Shown here piece by piece: positions 26,531 to 39,128 of a DNA stretch of 64,000 nt. The position numbers and the translations under genes were made by a program. The notes beneath the pieces are model-generated. The model was not told where the DNA came from, ran no database searches, and saw only the letters and a list, made by a program, of their open reading frames with translations. Each line of letters opens with the position of its first letter. Within the stretch, counting starts at the first letter, position 1. The DNA is from Citrus sinensis (lineage: Eukaryota > Streptophyta > Magnoliopsida > Sapindales > Rutaceae), in the NCBI RefSeq assembly GCF_022201045.2, contig NC_068561.1:18726501-18790500 (forward strand). Reading direction: 5' to 3'.

Positions 26531-26612
26531 CTTGCTAATAAAGCAAAACCTCAGTGATGTACCTTCGTGTTTTGTTTTCTTTTGTCTCGTGAAGTTTGTA
26601 GCCAAGACACCA

Positions 26613-26625
26613 AGGTTTATATAGG
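26613..26625 (-). promoter_or_regulatory. TATA box of the UGT82A1 gene
   Basis: CCCTATATAAACC on the minus strand, about 85-95 bases upstream of the ATG, a good plant TATA consensus at a fitting distance. Confidence 0.65.
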
Positions 26626-26639
26626 GAAAAATTAAAGTC

Positions 26640-27969
26640 AACTGAGCATGTGTTAACTTGGAGATTTTCTTTAATAGTGTGTAATTAAGCTAACTTCATG
26701 GCTACTTCTTAATGAAAATTATGTAAGAATTTGCTGGAAATTGAAACAAAATCTCTATGGGCAGTACATAACTACTTATCATTATTGCTTTAGGGAAAAA
26801 GACTCAATACGTGCAGCTCCAGGCAAATTTGTAAAGAGGAAAATGGCGCATATGACACATGTTTAATGTGTTCCAATTGGACCAAAGCGTTTACGCTGTA
26901 ATGGGAACAAAATAGGTTAGGCAAATTGCCAACAATGAGCTGTAGCATATTCACTTTAATGGAGGTATGGAGGAATTGTGAATTGTTTTCATACACGTGC
27001 TTATATTTAAAGCCTAAATGCAACTCACTGTCGACCCACTTGACTGCACACCAATTTGTCGGTAAGTATGTGGCTATCTTTATATATTCTTTACCTTATT
27101 TTTTCCTTTTTCACTTTTTTTGGTTTCTTTTTTATATTATATTTTAATTTGTCAGAGGATCTAGTGATCAAATTCATGATCGATAAATTTAGATACAACA
27201 ATTACTAAATCCCACACTAACATAATGCTGTATCATATAACAATTTTTTTTTTGTTTTAGTTCAGGTCTCAAAATGTTTTAAAATTTAGTTTTAATGCAA
27301 TGTTATCTAATTATATAATATTTTAATATAGATGTCTAAATATTCTAACATGTGAATTTTAGACTAAATAATATCATTCACCAACATAATTTAATAACAT
27401 ATTGTAATTAATCAACATTGTCTACATAATTCTCTTGTTTGAACATATGCAGTAAAAGACTGATTTTGTATATATATCTCAGCTTAATGTTGTTGTTCAA
27501 ATGTTCAAAGTGCATAAATGTTATCAATATACATATAGTTGCAATGATACCCGAATTCAGGACTGGAATAAGTCATATTATATTTGAATTGGTTGCATTT
27601 TATGTGTATATAATACATTAAAAAAAAATTGATATAATTTACATAGGGCATATAGTTAAGATGTGTATAAGACAGTATCCTTAAACATATAATTAGACGG
27701 AAAAAAGGGGATCAGATTTTCATAATTGCAGGTTTGATTTGCCTTTCGTTCAGCTGTTTTGAAATAAATGCCTAACGTTCTAACCTCTTTACTTATAATA
27801 ATTATGGATATAAGTCATCAATCACTGCGTGATTTAGTTATTTAAGTTTCAAAAGATCGAAAAGTAACATTTAAAATAAGAAAAAAGGGATCATGCTACA
27901 TGCTAGTTGTACACAAACCATTAATTTAAAATTAAAAGTATCGATGCAGCAGTTGATGCAAATGAGGGG
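26640..27969. other. Intergenic region upstream of UGT82A1
   Basis: AT-rich. I see no coding exon or clear repeat boundaries before the transposon at 27980. Confidence 0.45.
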
Positions 27970-27979
27970 TAGTGGGTTA

Positions 27980-29359
27980 GGGTAATTTTTAAAAACCTCC
28001 CTTGAGGTTTGGACTTGTTGCAAGTAGATGACAAGAATCTGTTTTTTTGTAAAAAACCCTCTACCGTCAGTTAATTTTAACATTGACCGTTAGTTGACTG
28101 TGCAAAGACAATATTGCCTTTAACAATAGTTTGTAGACTGACATAACTAAAAAAAAAACTAAAATTATTGGCACGAAAAGCACAAACCCTATTTTTTAAC
28201 AATTTTATCCTTGTCAATTCCAAAGATTTACAATATCATAGGTAAAGATTATGACTATTTCATTTTCAAGTTTTTAATTTTATATTTCTTGTAGGAACTT
28301 TAAGGAAATATCAATAATTTAAAGAGGATTTTTTAAGTTTTTTATTTTATCTTTCTTGTATGAACTTTAAGAAAATATCAATAATTTAAAAAGCACAAAT
28401 CCTATTTTTTAATAATTTTATCCTTGTCAATTCCAAAGATAGAAGTTTGAAAGAAATAAACTCGTGTGTTTTTCTCCATGACTCCCTAAACCCCTCTTCT
28501 CTCTCTGCAAATGAAGTTTTAGAAACGGAAAAAAGAATAAAGAATTAAATCTGTTCATTTTGAAAACCTAAGGAAGTATGCTCTGCACTTGCCTTTTCTA
28601 AGGATCCTGTGCATCAGAAAACTTTTGATCATTTCTTATCTGGTTTGGTACCCTGTTTTAGACTAAAGGAAAGTCTGTTTTGGGTTGTATAACCCGAGAA
28701 AAATGTTTTAAAAGTTTTGCGAAAGTATATCGGCTGGAAACCCGAGCTTGCGGACTACTGGTCCTAAGAACAGTCTTAACTGTTGTAGTTCTGGTATAAC
28801 AACGCCACGTACTTCACCCTAACTGGCATTTTATCTTTCTTGTAGGAACTTTAAGAAAATATCAATAATTTAAAGATGATTTTTTAAGTTTTTTATTTTA
28901 TCTTTCTTGTATGAACTTTAAGAAAATATCAATAATTTAAAAAGCACAAACCCTATTTTTTAACAATTTTATCCTTATCAATTCAAAAGATTTACAATAT
29001 CATAGGTAAAGATTATGACTATTTCATTTTCAAGTTTTTAATTTTATCTTTCTTGTAGGAACTTTAAGAAAATATCAATAATTTAAAGATGATTTTTTAA
29101 GTTTTTAATTTTATCTTTTTTGTATGAACTTTAAGAAAATATCAATAATTTAAAGAGGATAAAATAGCCAACAATTTTGGTTTTTTTTTTAGTTATTTCT
29201 GTCTACAAATTATTGTTAAGGGTAATATTATCTTTGCACAGTCAACTAACGGTCTATGTTAAAATTAACTGACGGTAGTGGATTTTTTACAAATAAATGA
29301 ATTATCGCCATCTACTTGCAACAAGTCCAAACCTCAGGAGAGGTTTTTAAAAATTACCC
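27980..29359. mobile_element. Non-autonomous Mutator-like element with long TIRs
   Basis: Terminal inverted repeats of about 195 bp (27980-28172 and 29165-29359) start GGGTAATTTTTAAAAACCTC and are roughly 85-90% alike by eye. The flanks are a near-perfect 10-bp target duplication: tAGTGGGTTA at 27970-27979 and aAGTGGGTTA at 29360-29369. Long TIRs with a 9-10 bp duplication are typical of MULEs. No transposase frame is present. The interior holds about six copies of a 60-70 bp AT-rich unit ('gaactttaagaaaatatc'). It also holds an unrelated, GC-richer segment of about 385 bp (28441-28825). Confidence 0.8.
28178..29160 (+). repeat. Internal tandem repeats of the Mutator-like element
   Basis: Units containing 'cttgtaggaactttaag' and 'atatcaataatttaaa' recur at about 28290, 28350, 28840, 28905, 29050 and 29115. 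A second block ('agcacaaaccctatttttt') recurs at about 28178, 28396 and 28944. Together they form a higher-order array that is interrupted by the unique segment 28441-28825. Confidence 0.7.
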
Positions 29360-29369
29360 AAGTGGGTTA

Positions 29370-31837
29370 TGATGCTGTTGTGCGCGTGAAGTTTTTGTGA
29401 TGGCTGCAGGAATTGCTGAAGGGATTTCCCCAGTTAATGCTGATCTAATTGGCTGAGGCTAAGGCTTCGTGCTTTGGATTACAGCTTGTTAAAGAGGTTG
29501 GTTTATCCCTATTACCAGATGAGTTGGATTTACTTTATGGTTTAATTAGTTTCCAAGTGTAGCATTTACTTTCTTTAAGATACTCTTTTCATGTTCGACG
29601 TATCTTAAGGGTTTGTATTAATAAAATATTTTATCCGTTGTTGGATTTCTTATATTTGGTTGGAAAAATGTCTACCACACCTATATTGTTATTTTTGAGA
29701 CTCGTAGTCCTACTATTAATCAAATTTTTTCTTTTTAAAAAAAAATAAAAGTGTCATTACTAATTTCATCTTTACCGGAAAGTTCAAATCTCATATCTTT
29801 GTTACTGCTAGAGATTTTTCATGAAAAAATAGGATTTACTATTTCTCCAATGCTCCTCTTTTCTTTTTTTCTTTTTTTTATAGACTTCTCTTTTCTTTAT
29901 TTTTACTCTTTCTAACCCATTTTTCATTTTGTTTTTCTTTTTTTAATTTTATTTATTTAACAGAACCCTTTATTGATTTGAAGATTTGAAAAATAATTAA
30001 ATTTCTCATCTAGTTTATAAATATTTGATTTTGTAACAAATTTGGTCAAGGTTTATTATTAATTTAACTGAATTATGATTAACTCCAATATTATTTCCAT
30101 ATCTAATTAATTGACAGCTAACTCTCGTGTCTACGTATTAATATAGAGTTGTCAGAATTGTCAGAATCGAAACAACATAATGTCAAATCTTTTAATGGTA
30201 ATATTAAATTTCTAAATCGAGTTTGACTTAGCCAAATTTGAGTGACATCAGAGATAATGTGTGTTAAGCTTTAAGAAAATTCATAATTATAATTCAAAAA
30301 TTGAAATCCTGAATTTTTTTTTAATTTCCTGTATCGTCTTTCTTGCATTCTTTCTTCTTGACTCCTAATTGAAAATTGTTGCATTATTGCAATGGCACGT
30401 TATCAAAAAAATTAAATTAAATCAACAATGAATATATTTATTAGGTCATAGTTATCTTGAAGTTGTTATAAGGTAAAACACGAATCATAACTACACAAGT
30501 AAAGTAATAAATAATAAAAAAATACATTATAATCTTGGTCATCTAGTTATGAAAGAATACTCCACCTTAGAGCGATTCTAATATTGTCGAATCTTACATA
30601 TTATTCTCTTATGTTATTCATCAATTATGTGAATATTAAGATAATTCATTTTAAAATGAAAAATATGTTTAAGATTGCTTAATTTTTAAAAGTACATCAA
30701 TTAAAGTGTTTGACAAATAATTAATTACCTATCAACTTATACTTAATTTTTAGAGATCCATTTGATTGTACTTGTAGATGAAAAATCTAGTACAAAATTC
30801 GTGTTTATAACTCGTACTTAATAATAATAGTAAAATCATATACATTGATTAATTAATCATTCGAATAAAACAATGATGTGAAGTTTGAACAGAAGCAAGT
30901 TTCTCAATTAATAACTAATTAATAGGCAATATTAAAGAGATAAATGAAAGACCTCACATCAAAAAGCAAAGTACTCTCCATCAAAATTAGGCATTGCTTT
31001 CCCTTTCCTAAAATGAAGCAAATTTCACATGTAACTTTAAAAACAAAAGCTTTTGTTGAATGAGATTGGCGTTTAATTGGACACATTTAACAATCAACAC
31101 TACCAATAAACACGCTTTTTTCTTCTTTTTTCTTTTTTTTTTTAAACCTTGAAAAGAGTTTGCAGAATATGAATATTTAAGTCATTTCCAGTCCTATGCT
31201 CTCTGGCATCACAAAATTTATAAATGTTGAATGCTGTTTTCGATGTACCCAAATGGATTTTGCCCCACGTTCAATGGATAGGCTAATATGTGATACTAGA
31301 ATGATGATACATTTTCAATAATTAAACCTTTCAATCCAACGGTAATTTACTCTCTTAGACCTGAAAGCAAAACAGAGAACCACTTCCTGATATAATATAA
31401 GTGATCAAAGAAAGGAAATATGATGATCCAGCCATTACATTCAAGTTCCAGGGTCTCCAAAACATGGCAACGTACCCTAAGCAACAGAACAAATGCATGC
31501 CAAGATAAATTGGCTCATTTCCATAGAAATGAAAAACCATGATGATTCATTTTAATCCCATGCATTAAGGAAACTGTCACAAAATTACATGATTATATGT
31601 GAAGAAATCAGGAAAGCAGGAGGGAAAAGCAATGACCAAGCGACAGTAGATTCATGTCAGTACACCGAGAAATACCAATCCACAGCAAGTCAGCAACATA
31701 TCCATTCTGCTTGTTGAGGTTAGGCCTAAAATGTGGCTTACACCGTTCTCTGCTAATGCAACCTATACATTTTCTGTTTTTCCAAAACAATCTATCACAA
31801 TTGCCCAACGTACCATTCAGTGGCAGTCTCCTAGAAG
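29370..31837. other. Intergenic region downstream of MTERF5-like gene
   Basis: AT-rich with no recognisable coding exon. It contains copy B of a dispersed repeat at about 30440-30600. The last few hundred bases before 31838 should be the 3' UTR of the minus-strand mTERF gene. Confidence 0.45.
30440..30600. repeat. Dispersed non-coding repeat, copy B
   Basis: Shares the ordered blocks of the stretch at 430-560, including 'aagtaaagtaataaataata', 'cattataat', 'tagttatga' and 'cttagagc', in the same orientation. No coding capacity or clear ends. Confidence 0.45.
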
Positions 31838-34283
31838 TCAGGTGGATCCAATTCCAAATTTTTTTAACTTGCCATTCTCATGGCCCCCATCTGAAAGTGC
31901 CTTCTCTATTTTCTTTTTTAAAACATTTTCAAAGTTACTGCCTGACAGTGATAGGACTTGATTTAGCAGCAACTTCACTCCATGTACCTTCACACGTGCA
32001 TACCGAGGTTTAATTCTTTCTTCCAAACTGTAACCAAAATACTGAGGGAACTTAACCAGCTCTGATTTATCATAATCCATGGTCAAAAAGAACTCCCATT
32101 TTGGTATCAAGTTCTCTGTCAAGCTGAAAGTATATAGAGCTCCAAATCTGGAAATCATGGTCCCAATTTCCTCCACGGTGAATCCTCTTTCCAAGAAAAA
32201 TTCTGTCACAGGCTTCAGATTGGCCTCAATACTACAACCAAGACTCTGTGGACATCTCTGGAGAAGAACAGAAACATCAACCCCCAATGAACGGAAGTAC
32301 TCAGCCGTGGGCCTTAATTTCTCCTCTATACTATAACTTATAATGTTTGGGCACCGAGTTAAGACCTTACCTATGCTCTCGGCCGAGAGGCCCATCTCAT
32401 AAAGAAAATCCACAGTTTGCTTGACCTTCTGTCGGCTATAGGTGAGAACTGCTGGGAACCGTTGTATGATTTTTGCCCACTGTGTCTTGTCCACACCCAA
32501 ATTTTCTAAAAAAGTCATGGTGGGTATTAGGTTTTCAGAGAGACTAATTCCACACAGTTGAGGCCTTTTACCGAGGATTGTAGGAATCTGTGCTTTTGGT
32601 ATCCCAAGATCAAGAAGAAACTCAACGACTGGTTTGATTTTCCCATCCAAGCTGTAGTAGGAAAAAGCAGGAAATCTGCGAGTAATTAACTTGATCTTTT
32701 CAAGATCCATGCCAAGCTCTATGAGATAGAGAATTTGAGGGCGCAGATCTCCAGATGAATCTAACTCACTCACTCGAGAGATTGCTTTTAGCTTCATGGA
32801 ATCAAGGGTGGAAACAGGTGGAGAAACTGGTGCAAGTGCCTTTTGTTTAGCAGGTGGTGGTGCATTTGGAAAGTTCTCAACTAAATCTACTAGAACATTG
32901 CCGTACTCCTCAAGAAGAGACTCAAGGTAAGGAGTAAGGGCATCCCTGATCTCAAGGGTGGTGAGCTCTCTTCCTGCAGTGGAAAGTAAAATTTGATTAG
33001 GCAAGCAAACAAAATAAGAAACATAGACACTGATAAAGCAGTAGCCAAAAGATTTGTAACATGTTGCAATCGAACCTACTAGATATCGAGATTTATGAAC
33101 AGAATGAAGCCTTGAGACAAGGTGATCGATGAAAAGGTCTGACTTATTGATGGTTCTTGCAGCAACCCCTTTGCTCAGACCTTGTTTCTTCAAGAACAAT
33201 GTCAACACTGCCTTGGCTTCTTCTTTTTCAGCTGCTAACAAGGTTGAAGGCACTACTCGTAAGCTGGAGGATCCATTTACTCCTGAATCACCTGTCAGCA
33301 TTTAGAAACACAATGTTCATGCCAAAAAAATGAAAAAGAAGCAAATGTCCAGTGTAATACTTTCACGTGAAAGTGTTATTGATTACCAAACTTAGCTCGG
33401 CAGAAGAAGAGTTTCTCGGGTAACGCAGGTTGACTCCTGCATAAAGATAAAAGTGAGTTGATGGTTCACTTCAGAATGATGGTCCACTTCAGAATAATCA
33501 GACAGGATAGAGAGGTAACAAGAGAAGAAGTGACTAACCTTCTAAATACAACCTGAAAGTTTACTTTGAGACATCATAAATACATAACATAATCATAAAA
33601 CATATACACAAGTATTCAATGCAATTATTAGACACTTTTAAAGATACAATCTAATGTATAAGCAATAAATTTATGTGGACTCTGGCAAACATTAATAGGA
33701 CTCCAAAAGAAAGATGTTGTCAAAGATATTTGCTGGGACAGATAGGATTTCACCATGTTTAACCCATGAAAACAGAAATGAACCTATCAATGTTTTCCCA
33801 AAGCCAAAATATTGCCTTCATGATAGATCAAATTATTAACCTAATATTTATTGAAGAGAACTTAAGCTAAAGTTTCTTCTGGTAAGAAAACTTCACAATA
33901 TTTTATAGAAACTCATTGGAAGATTCAGATAAATTGTCTTGATACACCAATTCCAATTCTAATTATAAAATTGAGTAATTCCAAAGCCAAATGCAGCATT
34001 TTTTTAAAAAAAGAAAAAGCACCTCCGGTTTAACACACGATTTTGAAACTCTAGTAACTTAACTGTTAGTCACATCTCCCACTGCATTAGTTTTGACTAA
34101 TTGAAACAAGCCAAACAAGTGGCGTTAACAAACACTAAGTTAATTACTTTTTCTTTTGCCTCCCTAGTTTATGAATAAAGATAGAAATGGTTACAAATAA
34201 ATAAACAGACACCTTGTGAAGGAAAATGCTCTTCCACAAAGAGACCAGAGGTCCAAAGAATGAATTGAACGAAGGGCCTCCAT
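31838..34283 (-). CDS. MTERF5: Plastid-type mTERF protein, MTERF5/MDA1-like
   Basis: Four coding exons: 34283-34213, 33436-33387, 33291-33076, 32973-31838; all GT-AG and in phase; 490 aa. The first exon encodes a transit-peptide-like start (MEALRSIHSLDLWSLCGR). The N-terminal third has TINKSDLFIDHLVSRLHS and RYLVGRELTTLEIRD. The C-terminal two thirds are a series of about 30-35 residue mTERF repeats (KPVVEFLLDLGIPKAQIP, RFPAVLTYSRQKVKQTV, RPTAEYFRSLGVDVSVLL, and others) that form an RNA/DNA-binding superhelix. The length and N-terminal motifs match Arabidopsis MTERF5 better than MTERF9; this is from memory. It should act in chloroplast gene expression. A GC-richer stretch at about 34785-34900 with a donor-like AGGAAC...GTAAGTTCC context may be an upstream leader exon. 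Confidence 0.85.
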
Positions 34284-35117
34284 TTTCATAGCCTTTGCCT
34301 AACTGCTGAATTGCAAGCGATACCAGTCCAAATTACAATGATCCGAAGAGTGTTGTTAACCTTTGCGTAGTCCCTCGCTCAACTAAATCTTGCCTTCCAA
34401 ACTCTGTGTATATAGATAATACTGCAGATGCTGTTACAAACGTTTCAGCAATAATAGCAAGATGGCATATTGAGATTGTATCCATATCATGATCACTAAT
34501 CAGCTACAAATTTTTCTCTAATTGTTAATTTATCATTATAAAAAAAAAAAGAAAAGAGAAAGCAAACTTAACTAATGCATTCACACAAGTTTGTCATTAA
34601 ACTATAAACCAATGATCAAAAACCAAGGAACCCACATCACAAACCTTAGTACCCCAACCAAAACAAGCATGAACAAGATAAAAAGCAAAAATATTATATC
34701 ATTTATCCACCAAAGACTGACACGTGTATATCCTTTGCCAAAAGATAAGACGGTACAGAAAACGTTAACAAGAACGAGGAACTTACAGAGGAAAAAAAGA
34801 GGGGTTTGGACTTTGGACGTTTGGTTGCAGCAGCAGAGTCAAGCTCGCCTTCACTGCGACTGCGAGCCACAATCGGGACTGAATAAAAAGATCTTTTCAA
34901 AAAAAAAAGGGGGGGTTTTATATTACCACAAATCCCTGGATATTATTGTGACCTATCCCTATCCAGGAATATCCTATTCCTCGCTTCGGCGGGTAAGGAT
35001 AGTTTGAAGATATGTTGTTTTTGTCATTTACAGGTTGTTTTTGTCATTTACACGGGTTAATACGATTTTTATTGGATTTTTCCCTTTTAAAATTATAAAA
35101 ATCACTTAAGTAATTTA
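34284..35117. other. Upstream region of the MTERF5-like gene
   Basis: Probably leader and promoter. The segment 34780-34900 is GC-richer than its surroundings and, on the minus strand, ends at CCTCT|GTAAGTTCC, a good donor, so it may be a non-coding first exon. A short tandem repeat (ggttgtttttgtcatttaca) occurs near 35015-35053. Confidence 0.4.
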
Positions 35118-36850
35118 TTGTTTCTATTTGAATTGTTATTTTTATTTTATAATTTCTTTTGTGAGTTTTATCCATGAGGTAAAATCCTTTGTCTTGATTC
35201 AAACATTGAGAACAAGTTCTGGAAACTCTTTCTAGTTTTCATATCTCGGAGAGGGGACTAGCTGTTGATAAACTAAATGATTAAAAAATATTTTACTGTT
35301 GAAAAGTAAAAAAGTTATTTTTTCTCATTAAAAAATTTGTATATTAAAATTATTCTGAAAAGCTTTAATATTTTCGATTATAAGTTTAAAGTAATTTTCA
35401 CCTTTTTTTTAAGTGAAAAATGGAAAACTAAGTTGGTATTTTAGGACTTTAATTAGTTAAATTAATTGATACATTGACGTAAGCCTCACAATTATGAGGT
35501 CATGAGTTCGAGCTCTTACAATGAATTGTGAGAGTTTAATTTCCTTCCTTAAATTGAGTGAAAATAATTTTTTTCTTTTCGAAATGTGAGTGGAGTAGAC
35601 GTCTCTCAAGTATTAGAGTAGGTAAAATCTAGGTGAGTTTTCTAAGAATTGATGTAAACTAGTTTCAGTAATAGTCTAATTTGTAAATATTAGTTGTAAT
35701 CTCATATAATATGAATTGTTCTCTTGAGTAATAGTCTCTTCTAATAAAAAAAACTTTCATATTGTTTGTAATTATTTAAAAAAAATCATGTTTAGTTTTT
35801 GAATAAATACATTTTGCTTTTAAACTTTGTAAAATTAAATAATTTCCAAAATCAAGCATTACCACCCATCCAAAAAAAAGGCAAACTTACCAAAAAGCCC
35901 AATGAGGCCCACGAAGTTTGGATTACGTGCAAACTTAGGACAAAGCCTAATGAGGCCCAAATTTTGAAGTCTTCCAAATCGTGACAAACTTACTTTGTTA
36001 ATTCAATTTTTAAAAAACTAAAATTTTCGAAATTATTATATTTGCTGACAATTATTTGGTCAGTAATTACTAATTACTGAGTCACATGAGATGACCGATT
36101 TATTTTATTTTTTTAAAAAAGGATTTATACATATTTATTACTTCTTAAGTATTTTGGAAGTACAATTTTTTTATGATCGTATCAACTGACATGATAATTT
36201 ATTCATATAATCAAAATTAAGGATATACAATTAGTTTTATATAAATTAATGTGACACACAATTGTATAAAAATACAACTCCCTAATCTTGTAATTTAAAA
36301 TGCTTGAAATTATGAGATTTTGTAATTATGTATTTAAAAGTTAATCATCAATTAGTAACACTCATCAATTCTAATTGATCAACCGACACGAACGAATAGC
36401 TTAGTGTGATTGATCTCATATAAGACTTTCTCAAAATATAATTAAGCAAACGCCTAACAATCATGATTTTGTATTATTAAAAAGATAGAGATTTGAGATG
36501 ATGAAATTGGATGATTTGGTGCATCTTATTCATAATATGACAAGATGAGATTTCACTTACCAACATATTTGCTAATCAAATATAACAAATTGGGTGCACA
36601 TCCAAAACAAGTCGTGTTTTATTACATAAGTTAAAACCTTTCAATCATATATTTGCTGGCCAATTAAATTACGAACTTAACACCCTTTTCTTCATCTTGT
36701 TCAACTCAAAATTTAATACGTTTGAAGAAGAAATAAATGTGAGTTGGACAAATTCATCGGAAACAATTTTGGTCAGTTGTAAACAATTTCGTACCGACCG
36801 CCCTCGCGAAACTCTCCTTCCAAGAAACAACCACTTCGCCATTTTTCTTC

Positions 36851-36858
36851 TATAAATA
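36851..36858 (+). promoter_or_regulatory. TATA box of CYSTM gene 1
   Basis: TATAAATA about 100 bases before the ATG, in a promoter block shared with CYSTM gene 2. Confidence 0.65.
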
Positions 36859-36955
36859 CAAATAAATCACACGCATTTGCATATTTACAGGCACTCTCAT
36901 TGTCATCCTCGATTAACAAATTTTCATCTTTATCTCTCTTCTATCAATTGCAAGC

Positions 36956-37412
36956 ATGAGTTCCTACAATCAGAATCAGTTCTCAGGTAACTAAATCATC
37001 TATATGTCCTACTTCTCCTCCTGTTGTTACGTTCCCACGTTTTTAAATTGTGAATTTTGAATCTACATGTTTTATCTTAACTGGGTAATTGTGTATATGT
37101 AGTAGCATACCCCCCACCACCACCGTCTACAACGGCGGGTCCATACGTGGCGGCGCCACCACCGGCAGGTTATCCAACGAAAGACGGTGATCATGGTTAC
37201 GCTCAAAATGCCCCCGTAGAAACCAAGTCCAGAGGCTCCGGGAAAGGATGGTATGCAATCTTTATGTTTCACCTCACCTTATGTTAAAATTATTCGTATA
37301 TATATATATATGTATATGCACATCTATTATATGTGTAGTGACTGATTTGGTCGGTTTAATTTGCAGTTTTGCTTGCTTGTGTTGCTGCTGTGCCTTGGAC
37401 GCTTGCTTCTGA
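36956..37412 (+). CDS. CYSTM-family protein (PCC1-like), copy 1
   Basis: Three exons: 36956-36986, 37103-37250, 37367-37412; 74 aa. The N-terminal half is Pro/Tyr-rich (AYPPPPSTTAG..VAAPPPAGYPTKDG). The C-terminus is the CYSTM module, GCFACLCCCCALDACF, a Cys-rich membrane-associated segment. CYSTM proteins sit at the plasma membrane and take part in stress and pathogen responses; PCC1 (At3g22231) is a member. Compared with copy 2 it lacks two codons just before the last intron (GSGKG instead of GDGFWKG), so it has lost the Asp-Gly-Phe-Trp signature that usually precedes the module. It may be functionally altered, although the frame is intact. Confidence 0.85.
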
Positions 37413-37510
37413 ACACACATACGCACGGTTGATCGTTTGATTTTGGGGATTCTTTTTTATTTCCATTATTATATTACATGTATAAATAATAATGAAAACA
37501 GTTCAGATTG

Positions 37511-39128
37511 TATTAGGTCCCAGTCCTATGTAGCTAACAATTACAATTGTTAGAAGTAATATTTTCTGCTTATGGGGAGAAATATCCTAAGTGTTTTTGT
37601 TGTTTGAATACTCTCCTCTTTTATTCATATTATTGGACGGGTGGGCACCCAAGATGGGCCGAGCCGACCCGACTCACACATGATAACCACTTGTTGGTTA
37701 CCATAAGCATTTGGGGGAGGGAAGTTGATTTGTGTTCAACTTCCCAACTTCTACATATACATGCCATCAAAATCATTGCAATGGAGATGTGGTTTACTTC
37801 TTTATTCATTAAAAAGAAAAACAAGATCTTTGAACAATCCGTAAAAGGAAAATATATTGTGGCTTGAGAAAGATTTCCGCTCGTAATTTCTTTTCGACCA
37901 GTGATGTGATCCAACACATATTTATTCCGCTGCATAATTTGAAAAAAGTAAGGCCTATTGATTTTTTTTTTAAGAATTTCTTCATTGGTATTAGAGCCTG
38001 AATTGTGTTGGATTCGTGCATTTGTTGGATTTAATTCATGAAAAGCTTGATTTTTTTTTAATTTTTGTGATGTTGTTGTTTTAAGTGTTCTGGAATGTTT
38101 AATATGAATGGATTAATTTTGAAATTGATATTATTAAAACTAGCCTAAGGTTAAGATTGCATGAACCCTAAATATATATGAAACCCGAAACTTCAATGGA
38201 TCATATCTTTTGATTTAGGACACCTGACAATATGTGTGATATATCATTGGAAAGATCTTTTTGAGAGCTTTCCAACGGTATGTGATTTGTTAAAAACGGA
38301 CTTAATACGAGAAATTTATGACCAAAATATGATTATGGTAGGATTAGGATTTGGAAAGGGTTAAAAACTTTAATTTGGACAAGATGATGAACAGTGCCAG
38401 AGTTAGTTTTTTTGACGGTTTCAGCCTATTCCGACCTCCGTTTGAAAATCCGAATGTTCCATTGAATTCATAATGAAGATCCAATGTGCTCGTTAGTGCC
38501 GTGACTGGCAGTGCCTCTGGTTGCACTAAAAAATTCAGCCAATTTGCTCATGGTGTCCTCCAGACACTACAGCTTGTCATTGATTCCAATTTTCATTTGT
38601 TCCATCTTGTTTTGGAAGCTCCCAATATCAGCTTCAATTTGTTCGATGCGCTTCTTGTTGGTCGTCATTGATAGCTAGCTCTTATACCAATGTTAGGTCC
38701 CAGCCAAATGTAGCTAACAATTACAATTGTTAGAAGTAATATTTTTTACTTATGGTGAGAAGTAATACTCTTCCCCTTTATTCATATCTCTGGAGCTTAT
38801 TTATAACAAAAGACTTTGATTTCCAACCCAATATCTTAGCTGGAATCAATCAACAAATATCAAACTAACAACTTGACTAATATTTCGAACTGAAAAATAA
38901 ATCAAAAGCAAACTTCCAAGATTTGGATCCCCCCTCAATCTCTGCACGATCTCTCACAAAGTAAACCCAAAATCATGGCTCCGATTTGGCATTCACACAT
39001 TAACCTCACGTGAGACTTCATGCATGGCTTTGGGAATGGCTTTGCATGGCACTCTTCACGTAGTGGACTTTGGGTTTGGCTTTGGTAGCCTATCAGACCT
39101 TCGTGGCTCATGACTCAGCACTCTATCA
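37511..39128 (-). mobile_element. Broken LTR retrotransposon (gypsy-like fossil)
   Basis: Flanked by a perfect 5-bp target duplication, GATTG (37506-37510 and 39129-39133). It lies in minus orientation: one LTR at 38693-39128 with TG...CA ends, a TTGGTATAAGAGC primer-binding-like site beside it (about 38679-38692), then a short gag-like N-terminal coding remnant (about 38480-38670). A partial second LTR is at 37511-37625. Most internal coding sequence is missing and the middle is a mosaic, possibly with a second nested element. It is clearly broken. The recognisable LTR parts differ noticeably, so it is not recent. The empty site survives in the paralogous unit at about 42493-42512. Confidence 0.75.

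Noticed and set aside
28178-29160. CRISPR-like or satellite array
   Set aside because: The repeats are diverged, AT-rich, inside a plant transposon, and lack regular spacers.
32974-33077. Continuous reading through the third mTERF intron
   Set aside because: The open frame crosses an intron by chance. Good splice sites restore RYLVG-RELTTLEIRD, as in the family.
31838-34283. Assignment to MTERF9
   Set aside because: Considered first, but the N-terminal TINKSDLFIDHLVSRLHS region and the 490-aa length fit MTERF5 better. This rests on memory only.
34591-35007. 138-codon open frame on the plus strand
   Set aside because: No family similarity and no gene context; it overlaps the likely leader region of the mTERF gene on the other strand.
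37547-37867. 106-codon open frame on the plus strand
   Set aside because: Falls inside the broken LTR element and has no recognisable domain.
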